Positions 16,423 to 24,744 of a DNA stretch of 52,071 nt are shown here, piece by piece. The stretch spans positions 1 through 52,071 of the forward strand of contig JABIFY010000148.1 of the NCBI GenBank assembly GCA_018650465.1, written 5' to 3'. The number at the start of each line of letters is the position of its first letter. The first letter of the stretch is position 1. The translations under genes and the position numbers were made by a program. Source of the stretch: Alphaproteobacteria bacterium (GTDB lineage Bacteria; Pseudomonadota; Alphaproteobacteria; UBA2966). Below the pieces are notes generated by a model. It saw nothing but the letters and a program-made list of their open reading frames with translations. It ran no database searches and had not been told where the DNA came from.

Positions 16423-18912
16423 ATGGCAACAAATATGTCGACAAACTCCGTGAGTAAGCTGAGATTTCTGCCGGATGGCGCAAATGATTATCTGCGCCGC
16501 CGGGCAACCGAAGCCTGGGGCCTGGCATTGATCATTACCGCCCTGGTACTGGCTCTGACTTTTCTTTCCTTCAGCGTCGACGACCCAAGTGCCAACCATG
16601 CGATCACTGGCCCGGTTTATAATTTTCTCGGGGTGCCGGGTGCCTGGGTCGCGGACCTGGTGCTGCAGACCATCGGCCTTGCAGGTGGACTTATCTGCCT
16701 GACGTTGCTGGCCTGGGGCTGGCGCATGATTTCACACCGGGGCCTGCCTTTGTTATGGCTGAACATGAGTACTTTGCCGGTTATGCTGGTGGGCGCATCT
16801 TTTGTATTGGCCGCGTTTTCCGTGCCGCAAAACTGGCCGCTGGCCAGTGGTCTGGGTGGCTGGGTCGGAGACGGGGTGTTCAGAAGTGCCGTTCATCTGG
16901 GACAAGAAGCCGGTCTGCCCATGAGTCCAGGACTTTATGGATTGATCGCGGCACCTGTTGTTTTGATTTTGATCGGTATTTCATTTGCCCTGTCCCCGTC
17001 AGAATGGCGCGCCTTGAGTTTCGGTGCCTGGCGATCCGTGCGCCACACGCAAAACCTGGTCAGCGGCCTTGGCCAAGCCAAAGACAACGCTAAAGATCGC
17101 GCAAGTGATTTGTTCAGGCGACGCGAAGGTGTGGATCGCAAATTGGACAAGGACGACGGTTCTATCGTTCGCAAGCTGAAGGAAAAAATTCGTAAAGAGC
17201 CTTCACTGGCAAAAAGCGCCCGTGCCGAGCCAAGCCTGAGCTCAAGCGAAAGCTCCCCCCGTACGGGACTAAAAATTACACCGCCAAAACGACGTGTTGA
17301 TACTGCGAAAAAGTCAAAGGCCAAAGCCAGCAAACGCGCTAATGACGAGCGCCAACCCTCGCTGGATCTGGAGAGCACAGGCAGTAACGACGGCGAACAT
17401 CAATTGCCCGAATTGTCTTTGCTGGCCGAGAACAAAGGCACCACTTTGGCTGACACCATCAGTGAAGATGCCCTGGAACAAAATGCCCGTCTGCTGGAAT
17501 CTGTACTGGAAGATTTTGGCGTGCGCGGTGAAATTACCAAAGTGCGCCCGGGCCCGGTCGTGACCTTGTATGAACTGGAGCCGGCCCCCGGCACCAAAAC
17601 ATCCCGCGTCATCGGTTTGGCTGACGACATCGCCCGCAGCATGAGCACGATCAGCGTCCGTGTTGCCGTCGTGCCCGGTCGCAATGCCATCGGCATCGAA
17701 ATGCCGAACGTTGAGCATGAAACAGTTTATCTGCGTGAACTGTTGAGCAGCGAGGAATATGAAAACACCGCCACAAAACTAAGCCTGGCCCTGGGCAAGG
17801 ATATCGGTGGTAATCCGGTTATTGCTGATCTTGCCCGCATGCCACATCTGTTGATCGCGGGCACCACCGGGTCCGGTAAATCGGTTGGCGTTAACTCCAT
17901 GATCCTGTCGTTGATTTATCGTTTGCCACCAGAAAAATGTCGCCTGATTCTGATTGATCCCAAGATGCTGGAACTGTCTGTCTATAACGATATTCCACAT
18001 CTGCTGACACCTGTCGTTACAGAACCTGGCAAGGCCGTTGTCGCCCTGAAATGGGTCGTGCGGGAAATGGAAAATCGCTATCGGTCCATGTCGCAGCTGG
18101 GTGTGCGTAACATCGAGGGCTATAACCAACGCCTCGGCGATGCCCTGAAAGATGGCGAAGAAATCAAGCGTACTGTGCAGACCGGTTTTGATCCTGAAAC
18201 CGGTGAGCCGATCTACGAAGAGCAATCCCTGGACCTGTCGCCGCTGCCATTTATCGTCGTCGTTGTGGACGAGATGGCCGACCTGATGCTGGTAGCTGGC
18301 AAAGACATTGAAGCCGCCATCCAACGCCTGGCACAAATGGCCCGCGCCGCCGGCATTCATATTATCATGGCCACTCAACGGCCTTCGGTTGACGTCATTA
18401 CCGGTACCATCAAAGCCAACTTCCCGACCCGAATCAGCTTTCAGGTGACATCCAAAATTGACAGTCGCACCATCCTGGGCGAACAAGGTGCTGAACAATT
18501 GCTGGGGTCCGGCGACATGTTGTTCATGGAGGGTGGTGGCCGCGTTCGACGCGTGCATGGTCCTTTTGTCTCTGATAGAGAAGTCGAAAAAGTCGTCAAG
18601 TTTCTCAAGAAACAGGGCAAGCCAGAATATCTGGATTCCATAACGGAAGCACCGGACGGTGAGGACTATTCCTTGTTGCCTGGCGGTGGCAGTGGTGGCA
18701 GTAATGATAATGATGCCTTGTATGACCAGGCCGTTTCCCTGGTCTGCCGCGAGCGCCGGGCCTCAACCAGTTTTGTTCAGCGCCATTTGCAAATCGGCTA
18801 TAATCGCGCTGCCCGAATCATTGAACAAATGGAATCCGAAGGCGTAATCAGTGGTGCCAACCGAGTTGGCAAACGCGAGGTTTTAGCTCGTGATATAGAC
18901 GCGATGGAATAA
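16423..18912 (+). CDS. ftsK: DNA translocase FtsK
   Basis: This 829-residue septal DNA pump clears chromosome termini during division and activates XerCD at dif. Four membrane helices lie at about 30-190. A charged linker (205-330) follows, much shorter than in E. coli. The motor domain has Walker A GTTGSGKS with Lys486 and Walker B VVVVDEMAD with Asp616 and Glu617. The C-terminal gamma winged helix (about 765-829) contains SFVQRHLQIGYNRAARIIE, which reads the polar KOPS sites. All functional parts are intact. It lies between the aminotransferase and lolA, 5 bases before the latter, an arrangement common in Alphaproteobacteria. Confidence 0.98.
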   Translation: MATNMSTNSVSKLRFLPDGANDYLRRRATEAWGLALIITALVLALTFLSFSVDDPSANHAITGPVYNFLGVPGAWVADLVLQTIGLAGGLICLTLLAWGWRMISHRGLPLLWLNMSTLPVMLVGASFVLAAFSVPQNWPLASGLGGWVGDGVFRSAVHLGQEAGLPMSPGLYGLIAAPVVLILIGISFALSPSEWRALSFGAWRSVRHTQNLVSGLGQAKDNAKDRASDLFRRREGVDRKLDKDDGSIVRKLKEKIRKEPSLAKSARAEPSLSSSESSPRTGLKITPPKRRVDTAKKSKAKASKRANDERQPSLDLESTGSNDGEHQLPELSLLAENKGTTLADTISEDALEQNARLLESVLEDFGVRGEITKVRPGPVVTLYELEPAPGTKTSRVIGLADDIARSMSTISVRVAVVPGRNAIGIEMPNVEHETVYLRELLSSEEYENTATKLSLALGKDIGGNPVIADLARMPHLLIAGTTGSGKSVGVNSMILSLIYRLPPEKCRLILIDPKMLELSVYNDIPHLLTPVVTEPGKAVVALKWVVREMENRYRSMSQLGVRNIEGYNQRLGDALKDGEEIKRTVQTGFDPETGEPIYEEQSLDLSPLPFIVVVVDEMADLMLVAGKDIEAAIQRLAQMARAAGIHIIMATQRPSVDVITGTIKANFPTRISFQVTSKIDSRTILGEQGAEQLLGSGDMLFMEGGGRVRRVHGPFVSDREVEKVVKFLKKQGKPEYLDSITEAPDGEDYSLLPGGGSGGSNDNDALYDQAVSLVCRERRASTSFVQRHLQIGYNRAARIIEQMESEGVISGANRVGKREVLARDIDAME

Positions 18913-18917
18913 GCTGA

Positions 18918-19565
18918 ATGGTTACATCCACATCCACGCGGATTTTCCTGGGCGCCGCGTTAAGCTTGTTCGTGTTGCTCGGTGCATTTGTTCCCCAAGC
19001 CGTTTTTGCCGCAACTTTCACGGAAACCCAGGAAGCGGATTTACGGGCTGCATCGACCTACCTCAATAGCGTCAAAAGTCTGAAGTCAAGATTTTTGCAG
19101 GTTTCGCCCGACGGTGCTTTTACGCAAGGTGATTTCATGTTGCGCCGGCCAGGCCGGTTGCGTTTTGAATATGACCCACCGTCGCCCTACCTGGTTCTGT
19201 CGGATGGCTTTTGGCTGTATTTTCTCGACAAGGAACTGGGCGAGCCACAGAACTGGCCCATTCAAGACACGCCCCTGGGCGTGTTGGTTGCCGAAAAAGT
19301 TGACCTGACAGACAACCCGGATGTGGAGCAAGTGGAACGCTTCCCTGGCACTTTGTCCATTACCCTGCGCGATCAAAAACGCCCGGATGAAGGCACCGTC
19401 ACTCTGGTTTTCAGCCGCGACCCATTGATATTGCGTCAGTGGAAGATTATCGACAGTCAGGGCCAACGCACTTCCGTCACATTGGACCTGATTGAAACGG
19501 GCATGCATCTGCCCGCCACATTGTTTGTCATGCCGATCAAAAAGAAGTCTGACCGGGCCAGATAA
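18918..19565 (+). CDS. lolA: Outer-membrane lipoprotein carrier LolA
   Basis: This 215-residue periplasmic chaperone carries lipoproteins from LolCDE to the outer membrane. Residues 1-31 are a signal peptide with a long hydrophobic core (FLGAALSLFVLLGAFV) ending near VFAATF. The mature part has the family blocks YLNSVKSLKSRFLQVSPDG, GDFMLRRPGRLRFEYDPP and LVLSDGFWLYFLDKEL. The length is usual for the alphaproteobacterial form. The gene begins 5 bases after ftsK and is almost certainly read from the same transcript. Confidence 0.96.
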   Translation: MVTSTSTRIFLGAALSLFVLLGAFVPQAVFAATFTETQEADLRAASTYLNSVKSLKSRFLQVSPDGAFTQGDFMLRRPGRLRFEYDPPSPYLVLSDGFWLYFLDKELGEPQNWPIQDTPLGVLVAEKVDLTDNPDVEQVERFPGTLSITLRDQKRPDEGTVTLVFSRDPLILRQWKIIDSQGQRTSVTLDLIETGMHLPATLFVMPIKKKSDRAR

Positions 19566-19590
19566 AATACGTCAAAAAAGATTAGACAAG

Positions 19591-19614
19591 TTTGCCCCCT
19601 CATACGGGGGTCAA
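19591..19614. terminator. Hairpin after lolA
   Basis: TTTGCCCCC and GGGGGTCAAA pair with one bulge around TCATAC, 26 bases after the lolA stop. There is no immediate U-tract on plus; it may end or stabilise the ftsK-lolA transcript. Confidence 0.4.
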
Positions 19615-19685
19615 AGGTATTCACCTCCCCAATATGATTTATTTCCTCGCTGGCATTTTGGAGCAGACGTTCTACAATTGGTATT

Positions 19686-20066
19686 ATGTCAAAGAAACGT
19701 CTGCTGGTTATTGATGATGACGCGCCCATATTGCATTTGATCACTGCAATTGGAGAAAGCTGTGGTCTTGTGGTTCAAGCCACATCTGTACCAAAAGAAT
19801 TTCTCGAAATCCTGGAAACAGATGCGCCGGATATCGTCGTGCTTGACCTTGTAATGCCAAAGTTCGATGGCATTGAAGTGCTCCAACGCATGAAAGATCA
19901 GCAAATCAAAAGCAAATTGATGTTAATCAGTGGGGCTGAAGAAGACTTGTTGGCACGTGCGAGCAAACTGGCAGAAGCGTGGGGCTTAAACGTTTTGGCC
20001 GCCTATCGAAAACCCCTGGACCCGACAGAGATCGTTGCATCTTTTAAGGAAGCGCTGGCGTCCTAG
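19686..20066 (+). CDS. Stand-alone receiver-domain response regulator
   Basis: This 126-residue protein is a CheY-like receiver with no output domain. The acidic cluster is Asp10-Asp12 in LLVIDDDAP, the phosphate-accepting residue is Asp54 in VVLDLVMPKFDG, the switch serine lies in MLISGAEED and the conserved lysine is Lys109 in YRKPLD. All catalytic positions are present, so it should be phosphorylated. It must act through protein contact. No kinase gene adjoins it, but the hybrid kinase at 3971-8410 ends in an Hpt domain and needs a partner, as does the kinase at 38337-39872; pairing with either is a guess. It is separated from lolA by 120 bases with a hairpin. Confidence 0.92.
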   Translation: MSKKRLLVIDDDAPILHLITAIGESCGLVVQATSVPKEFLEILETDAPDIVVLDLVMPKFDGIEVLQRMKDQQIKSKLMLISGAEEDLLARASKLAEAWGLNVLAAYRKPLDPTEIVASFKEALAS

Positions 20067-20145
20067 GGCGATTTCGAAACCACGACAAGCGACTTCGAGA
20101 CATATCTTCATTGCCTTTTAGACGCTCTAACTTTTTAACGCTCTA
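20066..20145 (+). repeat. Partial dispersed repeat, copy F
   Basis: GGGCGATTTCGAAACC near 20067 resembles parts of copies A and E, and two ACGCTCTAA words (20121 and 20137 region) match the end of copies B and C. It fills the convergent gap between the receiver gene and the MarR gene. The match is weak. Confidence 0.35.
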
Positions 20146-20616
20146 ATTGTCACCGACCATTCGGCGCAGCAAGTCCACCAGGGTCACAACTTCGTCGTCC
20201 GTTAATCTGTGTGCCGCCTGCCGGTCATATTTTTCGACCATGGGAATGAGATCGCTTAGCAGGTTTTCACCTTTATCGCTGAGCCTGAGGGCATAGGAGC
20301 GCCGGTCTTTGGGTGAGGGATCGCGTACCACCAGGCCGCGGCCTTCCAGGCGATCAATAACAGCAACCACTGTCGACCGGTCCACGCCCATAGCCTGGCC
20401 CAGTTCACTCTGGTTCAGTCCCGGATTGGCATCAATAATCGCCAAGACACCAAACTGCCCCGGCGTCACATCATGCCCGGAGACAATTTCACTGAAGTTC
20501 TGGAAAAACTTCACATTGGCCCGGCGTACGTTATAGCCCAACAACCGTGGCAGAACGCCGAACCTGGCAGCATCTTTTTTTTCACCGTTAGATTCGGTTT
20601 TTTCGCCGTCACTCAT
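20143..20616 (-). CDS. MarR-family transcriptional regulator
   Basis: This 157-residue winged-helix regulator is of the MarR family. The recognition region reads LNQSELGQAMGVDRSTVVAVIDRLEGRGLV, broken here only by its length, and the wing is DPSPKDRRSYALRLS with the conserved DxRS-type arginine. Members bind palindromes near their own start and are released by small aromatic or oxidised ligands. Its promoter lies in the 254-base gap up to 20870, which it shares with no divergent recognised gene. Its target and ligand are unknown; the adjacent methyltransferase and glycan cluster are candidates only by position. Confidence 0.92.
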   Translation of the reverse strand: MSDGEKTESNGEKKDAARFGVLPRLLGYNVRRANVKFFQNFSEIVSGHDVTPGQFGVLAIIDANPGLNQSELGQAMGVDRSTVVAVIDRLEGRGLVVRDPSPKDRRSYALRLSDKGENLLSDLIPMVEKYDRQAAHRLTDDEVVTLVDLLRRMVGDN

Positions 20617-20743
20617 CGTCTATTTGCTTTCCCCAAAGGCTAACCCTTCGGATAATCGGCGCAAACAAGGCGAATTCAGAATCTGTTGGGTTATACGACT
20701 GTTTGCGTACCAATCATTTTATACACATTTTCAGCGAGGTAAA

Positions 20744-20824
20744 ATGGAAAGAAGTATTCAGACGGAGATTGAATCGGTTAAAGCCCGGGCAATACCTGTT
20801 TATACTCAATCACTTCAGTTTTGA
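20744..20824 (+). CDS. Candidate 26-residue small protein
   Basis: In the gap between the MarR gene and the methyltransferase, an ATG at 20744 follows GCGAGGTAAA, a good ribosome site with 5-base spacing. It opens a 26-codon frame reading MERSIQTEIESVKARAIP and so on to a TGA at 20822. It is too short for composition to help and resembles nothing I know. Its stop overlaps the start of repeat copy C. A chance frame is as likely as a real gene. Confidence 0.2.
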   Translation: MERSIQTEIESVKARAIPVYTQSLQF

Positions 20825-20865
20825 AGCAATCCCGCGTTTGCCTAGAGTTCGGAAACGCTCTAATC
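20818..20865 (+). repeat. Dispersed intergenic repeat, copy C
   Basis: GTTTTGAAGCAATCCCGCG, then a TTGCC word, then TTCGGAAACGCTCTAATCC follow the same order as copy B (47188-47230): start GAAGCAA, middle GCGTTT, end GGAAACGCTCT. It ends 6 bases before the methyltransferase stop codon. Confidence 0.75.
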
Positions 20866-20870
20866 CGGTC

Positions 20871-21359
20871 TTAACGTTTCCGATAGATGAAATACCGCCC
20901 GGATACCACGCCTTGAGGCAATTCCACAGCAATCCAGTCGGGACAGGAAAATTCCTGATCTGAAACAATTGCGCCGCCGCTACAAACAAGTTTGTTGACG
21001 GGATCAACCAAGGTCGCAGCCTGGGCGCTGGTCGCGGCCTTGTCACCGCTGCCGGTATCACAATGGGCGAGGGCGGCCAGGTCACCTGTTCTATCCAAAG
21101 CTGAGGGCAGCGTGTCAGAAAAGTCGCCCAGAAAGGCGTGTGCCTCATCTGGCAAGCAGTCGGGGTGGGCCGCAAACTGGCGATCAAAAACAAAAATTTC
21201 GCGGTCGGGCAATATTGCTCTCAGATGATCATAAGTCCGCCCATTGCCCAGACCCAGCTCAAGGACGGGCCCAGTGACCGACTTGATCATGTCAGCGGCC
21301 AAGGCAAGGCAGTCGCGTTGCGCCTCCAGGCGACGGATTGCGCTATCAAGACGGCTCAT
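20871..21359 (-). CDS. Small SAM-dependent methyltransferase
   Basis: This 162-residue Rossmann-type protein shows the SAM-binding motif I as GPVLELGLGNGRTYDHL (residues about 30-46) and an acidic motif II at EIFVFDRQF. It is shorter than usual, with few strands after motif IV, so it is a minimal class I methyltransferase whose substrate cannot be told. It lies 65 bases downstream of the cyclic-nucleotide-binding gene on the same strand and probably belongs to its transcript. Nothing in the sequence shows whether it acts on the product of the neighbouring glycan genes. Confidence 0.8.
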   Translation of the reverse strand: MSRLDSAIRRLEAQRDCLALAADMIKSVTGPVLELGLGNGRTYDHLRAILPDREIFVFDRQFAAHPDCLPDEAHAFLGDFSDTLPSALDRTGDLAALAHCDTGSGDKAATSAQAATLVDPVNKLVCSGGAIVSDQEFSCPDWIAVELPQGVVSGRYFIYRKR

Positions 21360-21424
21360 ATGCTGACAATCGACCCTGCAAGGTCGTTCTCCCGTTCAAA
21401 CAGTGACAAAAATGATCTCCGGGG

Positions 21425-21874
21425 TCAGTTTTGACTGACAGCCCGCATGAGCTGATCGGTCGTGCGATACAGACGGGCCGCCAGTTCGCGCATGATTTCG
21501 ACCGACATTTGCGGGAACTCGCTGATCATTCTAAAGAACAGGTCCTTGGAGATTTTCAAAACCTCGAGATCCTCTTTGGCTTTTACGGAAGCTGTTCGCG
21601 GGACATCGCACAGAATAGCAACCTCACCAACAATATCATTTCGTTTAACTGTCGAAACGACAACTTCGCCACGATCTGTCGACAAAATGACATCCGCTTG
21701 GCCACCAATCACGATATAGGCAGAGTCACCGATATCGCCCTGATGAAACAATTCTTCATCAGCCTTGAATTTCAGACGCTCACTGGTGAACGCCAAAAGC
21801 TTCAACTTGGACGGCTCGATCTTCGCGAACAACGGGATCTGCCGTAACAGCTCAACTTCTTCGTTGATACTCAC
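21425..21874 (-). CDS. Cyclic-nucleotide-binding domain protein
   Basis: This 149-residue protein is essentially one cNMP-binding beta-barrel with no DNA-binding helix-turn-helix. The start IPLFAKIEPSKLKLLAF is the first helix pair, YIVIGGQADVIL a core strand. The phosphate cassette is VGEVAILCDVPRTASV, with the glutamate that holds the ribose and the arginine that holds the phosphate. It should therefore bind cAMP or cGMP. Lacking an effector domain, it may regulate a partner by contact. It lies 48 bases downstream of the ABC-exporter gene on the same strand, so the ABC protein is the obvious candidate partner. The cyclase at 43234-44601 is a possible signal source. Confidence 0.92.
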   Translation of the reverse strand: MSINEEVELLRQIPLFAKIEPSKLKLLAFTSERLKFKADEELFHQGDIGDSAYIVIGGQADVILSTDRGEVVVSTVKRNDIVGEVAILCDVPRTASVKAKEDLEVLKISKDLFFRMISEFPQMSVEIMRELAARLYRTTDQLMRAVSQN

Positions 21875-21922
21875 GCCGGGGTTTCCTTTTGATACGCTGC
21901 AAGCAGGCGGTTAGAGATAGTA

Positions 21923-24574
21923 TCACCCATCACTTGCTAATTCCTTAAATAACGTGCCTTCGCGGTCCAGCGATTCCACGGTTCCTTTTTCTGCAATGGC
22001 CCCCCGGTCAAAAACCAGAACTTGATCAAAATGCACGGCCAGATCAGCTCGGTGCAGAACCCAGATCAATGTCCGGTCAGCAAATTCCTCCAGAATATTT
22101 TCCATGATTATACTCTGCGATGCCGAATCCAGGGCCGCAGTCGATTCCGACAAGATCAACATGTCAGGTCGTTTGACAATGGCGCGGGCGATGGCCAGTT
22201 TCTGGCGTTGGGCACCAGACAAACGCGAACCAGCGATTCCCGCGTCATAACTCATGCCCACTTCAGCAACTGAATCATACAGCCCCTCAGTCTCAATGAC
22301 TTCAGAGATCAATTCGCCAATCCGGTCTGCGGCCTTGGGAACACCATATGCCACTTTGCCAAACAGGATGTTGTCCTGCAGATTGGAGGCGCTGTTGTAG
22401 AATTCAGCATCGAAAAATTCCACTGCATTGGCCATTTCTTGCGGCAAGGTTTCACGAAAAGCCTTCCTGCCTTCGAGAATTTTGTCCATAACCGCGTCGT
22501 CGATCAAACCAAGGCGATGGCGGGCCGGGACCAGTTTGAAGGGCAAGGACAGCAAGGCCTTGCGATCTTCATCCCGTGCGTCAACCAGTTTTTCCCGATC
22601 AACACGGGTTAACAAAGCCTGGAAGTCCTGCAACTCGTCCGCAGAAATAAAGGCGTATTGCTGGAACAGTTCATGATCAGACGGCACGTCAGCAAAAATC
22701 TCTGCCATGGTTGAAGCCGCCGCATAACCGATTTCGATCATTTGTTCCGTCAAACCGATTTTATCCAGCACAGCAACCACATGTTCATTCGACCCCAGGG
22801 CTTCCATGTCAAAGGTATCACCGACGACGTTACCAAACAGCAGGTTTTCAGCTACAGAAGCATTGTGATTATATTTTTCCTGATCAAATGTTTCGATCAG
22901 ATCAGCAACATCGGGCGCCGTCAGGCGGTCCCGTAAACTGTATCGTGCCGTGAGAATCTTGTTGGCCAGCTCCGGTGTAGATTTTGGATCAATGGTGCCA
23001 CGCAAACCAAACTGGTACACGTCTCCATCCAGACCAACAATCTTCAGGGCGCGCAAGCCTTCCAGGCGCAAGCTATCCAGACTGTCTGCGCCCGTAACAG
23101 AAAAATCCGTCCAGTCCGCTTCCGAATCCATAACCGAGTTTCCGGAAAGCTCGGCTTCTTCGACAAATTCGCTGTACTGCTCAGCCGCCTCACCCTCGCG
23201 CTCAAGAGTTGTTTGTGGTCGGTGTTTCAAGCCGTAATAAAGGTTATTGCTCAGGCTCGCGTTAAAGATAAAACCCTGTTGGCCAACAAAGGCAATGCGC
23301 CGACCGGTGATCGCTTCCGGCATATCTTCCAGGCCACGGTCGTCATAAGAAATTTTTCCCTTGGTCGGGTCAAGCAGACGGGCAAGCAACTGGCCCATTT
23401 CTTCCTTGCCGCTGGAGGGGCGACCCACAATAGCTATTTTTGAAGGTAAATCCAGGTTCGCTGAAATCGAATTCACAATTGGCTCGCCTTGATCATCAGA
23501 CAGGGTCAAACCGGAAATTGCCAAAGTGGAGGAAAAAGTTTCATCGCCAGATGGATCATTTTCCTGGTGCTCAACTGTGCGCATCCCAGGCGGATCAAAC
23601 TGCGTAATCACCGTTTCATATTTAATGCGGGCATCTTGCTGACGTTGGTAGAAGCCCAGCAGTTCTTTCCAGGGCGCTCCCAAATCCTTGTGGGCCGCAA
23701 TGGCGGCAACAAGGGTACCGATTTCCAGGCCGCCGGTAATAACCAGATAGCCGCCGATCGAATAAAAGAAGAAAGGACCCATCTGCTGGATGAAGTTATT
23801 CAAGAACTTGATGAAAAACTTTTTGCGGTAAATCTCATAGCGTACAACAAAGATTTCGCCGAGGCGGGCCGAGAAACGGGCGCGTTCCAGTTGCGATGTA
23901 TCGTGTGCATGAATTTCCGGCACACCCTGAACGGTTTCACCGATGCGGTCCGATAAACTGCGCACCAGTTTGACGCGGCGCTTGCCCAGCAGGTTCACTT
24001 TGCTCTGCAGGCGTGGAATGATGTAGAGCTGCAGTGGATAGAGGGCAATGGCTGCAACAGCCATCATCCAGTTCTGGTAAAACAAAAAGCCGATAATAAC
24101 CAGCAAGGTGCCGCCCTGAAAAGCCGGTAGGGAAAAGGCCTCACCAACAAATCCGCCCAGCGGTTCAACTTCGGCTGTCACCATGGGAATGATTTCACCC
24201 TGGGACATGTTGCGAAATGTCGGCTGTGGAAAGCGCAAAACCCGGCCAAACAATTCATAACGCAAACGGCGCAGCATGCGTTCGCCCGTCAGGCCACGAT
24301 AAACGTTGATGTAATATTTGAAGCCCTGGTTAACAACGACCAACCCCAGAAAAGCCACGCACAAAGTAATCAGATAGGGCACATGATCCAGTTCATACCC
24401 GAACAGCTCGACCGGAAAATCGCCAGGATCACCCTGGATCGCGTCATTGATGATCATCTTGGGTAGTTCGTAAAACAAGTAGAGGAACGGGAAAGACAAA
24501 ACCGCCATTACCGTCAACCAAACTTGCTGCTTTTTGCTGTATTTCAGCAAATATTTATAGATTGTCGGTTCCAT
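21923..24574 (-). CDS. Aberrant ABC exporter with expanded, degenerate ATPase domain
   Basis: An 883-residue protein. Residues 1-330 form a type I exporter membrane domain with six helices. The ATPase part is unusual. Walker A reads GRPSSGKEE with Lys390, lacking the third glycine and the Ser/Thr after lysine. Walker B reads MLILSESTAALD, with Ser809 in place of aspartate but Glu810 kept. Signature LSGAQRQKLAIARA and switch histidine VLHRADL are normal. About 420 residues separate Lys390 from Glu810, where about 125 is usual. The extra part repeats a Q-loop-like segment: FNASLSNNLYYG (437-448), NASVAENLLFG (about 572) and SASNLQDNILFG (about 727). The ATG at 24574 is preferred because the protein then begins MEPTIYKYLLKYSKKQQ; 24580 is possible. 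It probably moves or regulates a lipid-linked glycan. Confidence 0.88.
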   Translation of the reverse strand: MEPTIYKYLLKYSKKQQVWLTVMAVLSFPFLYLFYELPKMIINDAIQGDPGDFPVELFGYELDHVPYLITLCVAFLGLVVVNQGFKYYINVYRGLTGERMLRRLRYELFGRVLRFPQPTFRNMSQGEIIPMVTAEVEPLGGFVGEAFSLPAFQGGTLLVIIGFLFYQNWMMAVAAIALYPLQLYIIPRLQSKVNLLGKRRVKLVRSLSDRIGETVQGVPEIHAHDTSQLERARFSARLGEIFVVRYEIYRKKFFIKFLNNFIQQMGPFFFYSIGGYLVITGGLEIGTLVAAIAAHKDLGAPWKELLGFYQRQQDARIKYETVITQFDPPGMRTVEHQENDPSGDETFSSTLAISGLTLSDDQGEPIVNSISANLDLPSKIAIVGRPSSGKEEMGQLLARLLDPTKGKISYDDRGLEDMPEAITGRRIAFVGQQGFIFNASLSNNLYYGLKHRPQTTLEREGEAAEQYSEFVEEAELSGNSVMDSEADWTDFSVTGADSLDSLRLEGLRALKIVGLDGDVYQFGLRGTIDPKSTPELANKILTARYSLRDRLTAPDVADLIETFDQEKYNHNASVAENLLFGNVVGDTFDMEALGSNEHVVAVLDKIGLTEQMIEIGYAAASTMAEIFADVPSDHELFQQYAFISADELQDFQALLTRVDREKLVDARDEDRKALLSLPFKLVPARHRLGLIDDAVMDKILEGRKAFRETLPQEMANAVEFFDAEFYNSASNLQDNILFGKVAYGVPKAADRIGELISEVIETEGLYDSVAEVGMSYDAGIAGSRLSGAQRQKLAIARAIVKRPDMLILSESTAALDSASQSIIMENILEEFADRTLIWVLHRADLAVHFDQVLVFDRGAIAEKGTVESLDREGTLFKELASDG

Positions 24575-24744
24575 GCCCATCCTGTCGAACCGGTCCGGAA
24601 ATACGGATATTCGCAATTCCCGAAGTCGCCCCCAAATTCTCAACCTAAAAGTTGCCGGAAAACCCTGTACTTAGGCAATAGGTATTTTGAAATTAGGTGA
24701 AATTTCTCGGTTGACGGGGCGGCAAGTTCTGCGATAGTCGCGAC

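Noticed and set aside
17779-18558. A 259-codon minus-strand frame inside ftsK
   Set aside because: It is antisense to the conserved motor domain, has no domain of its own and is rich in His and Gln as shadow frames are here.
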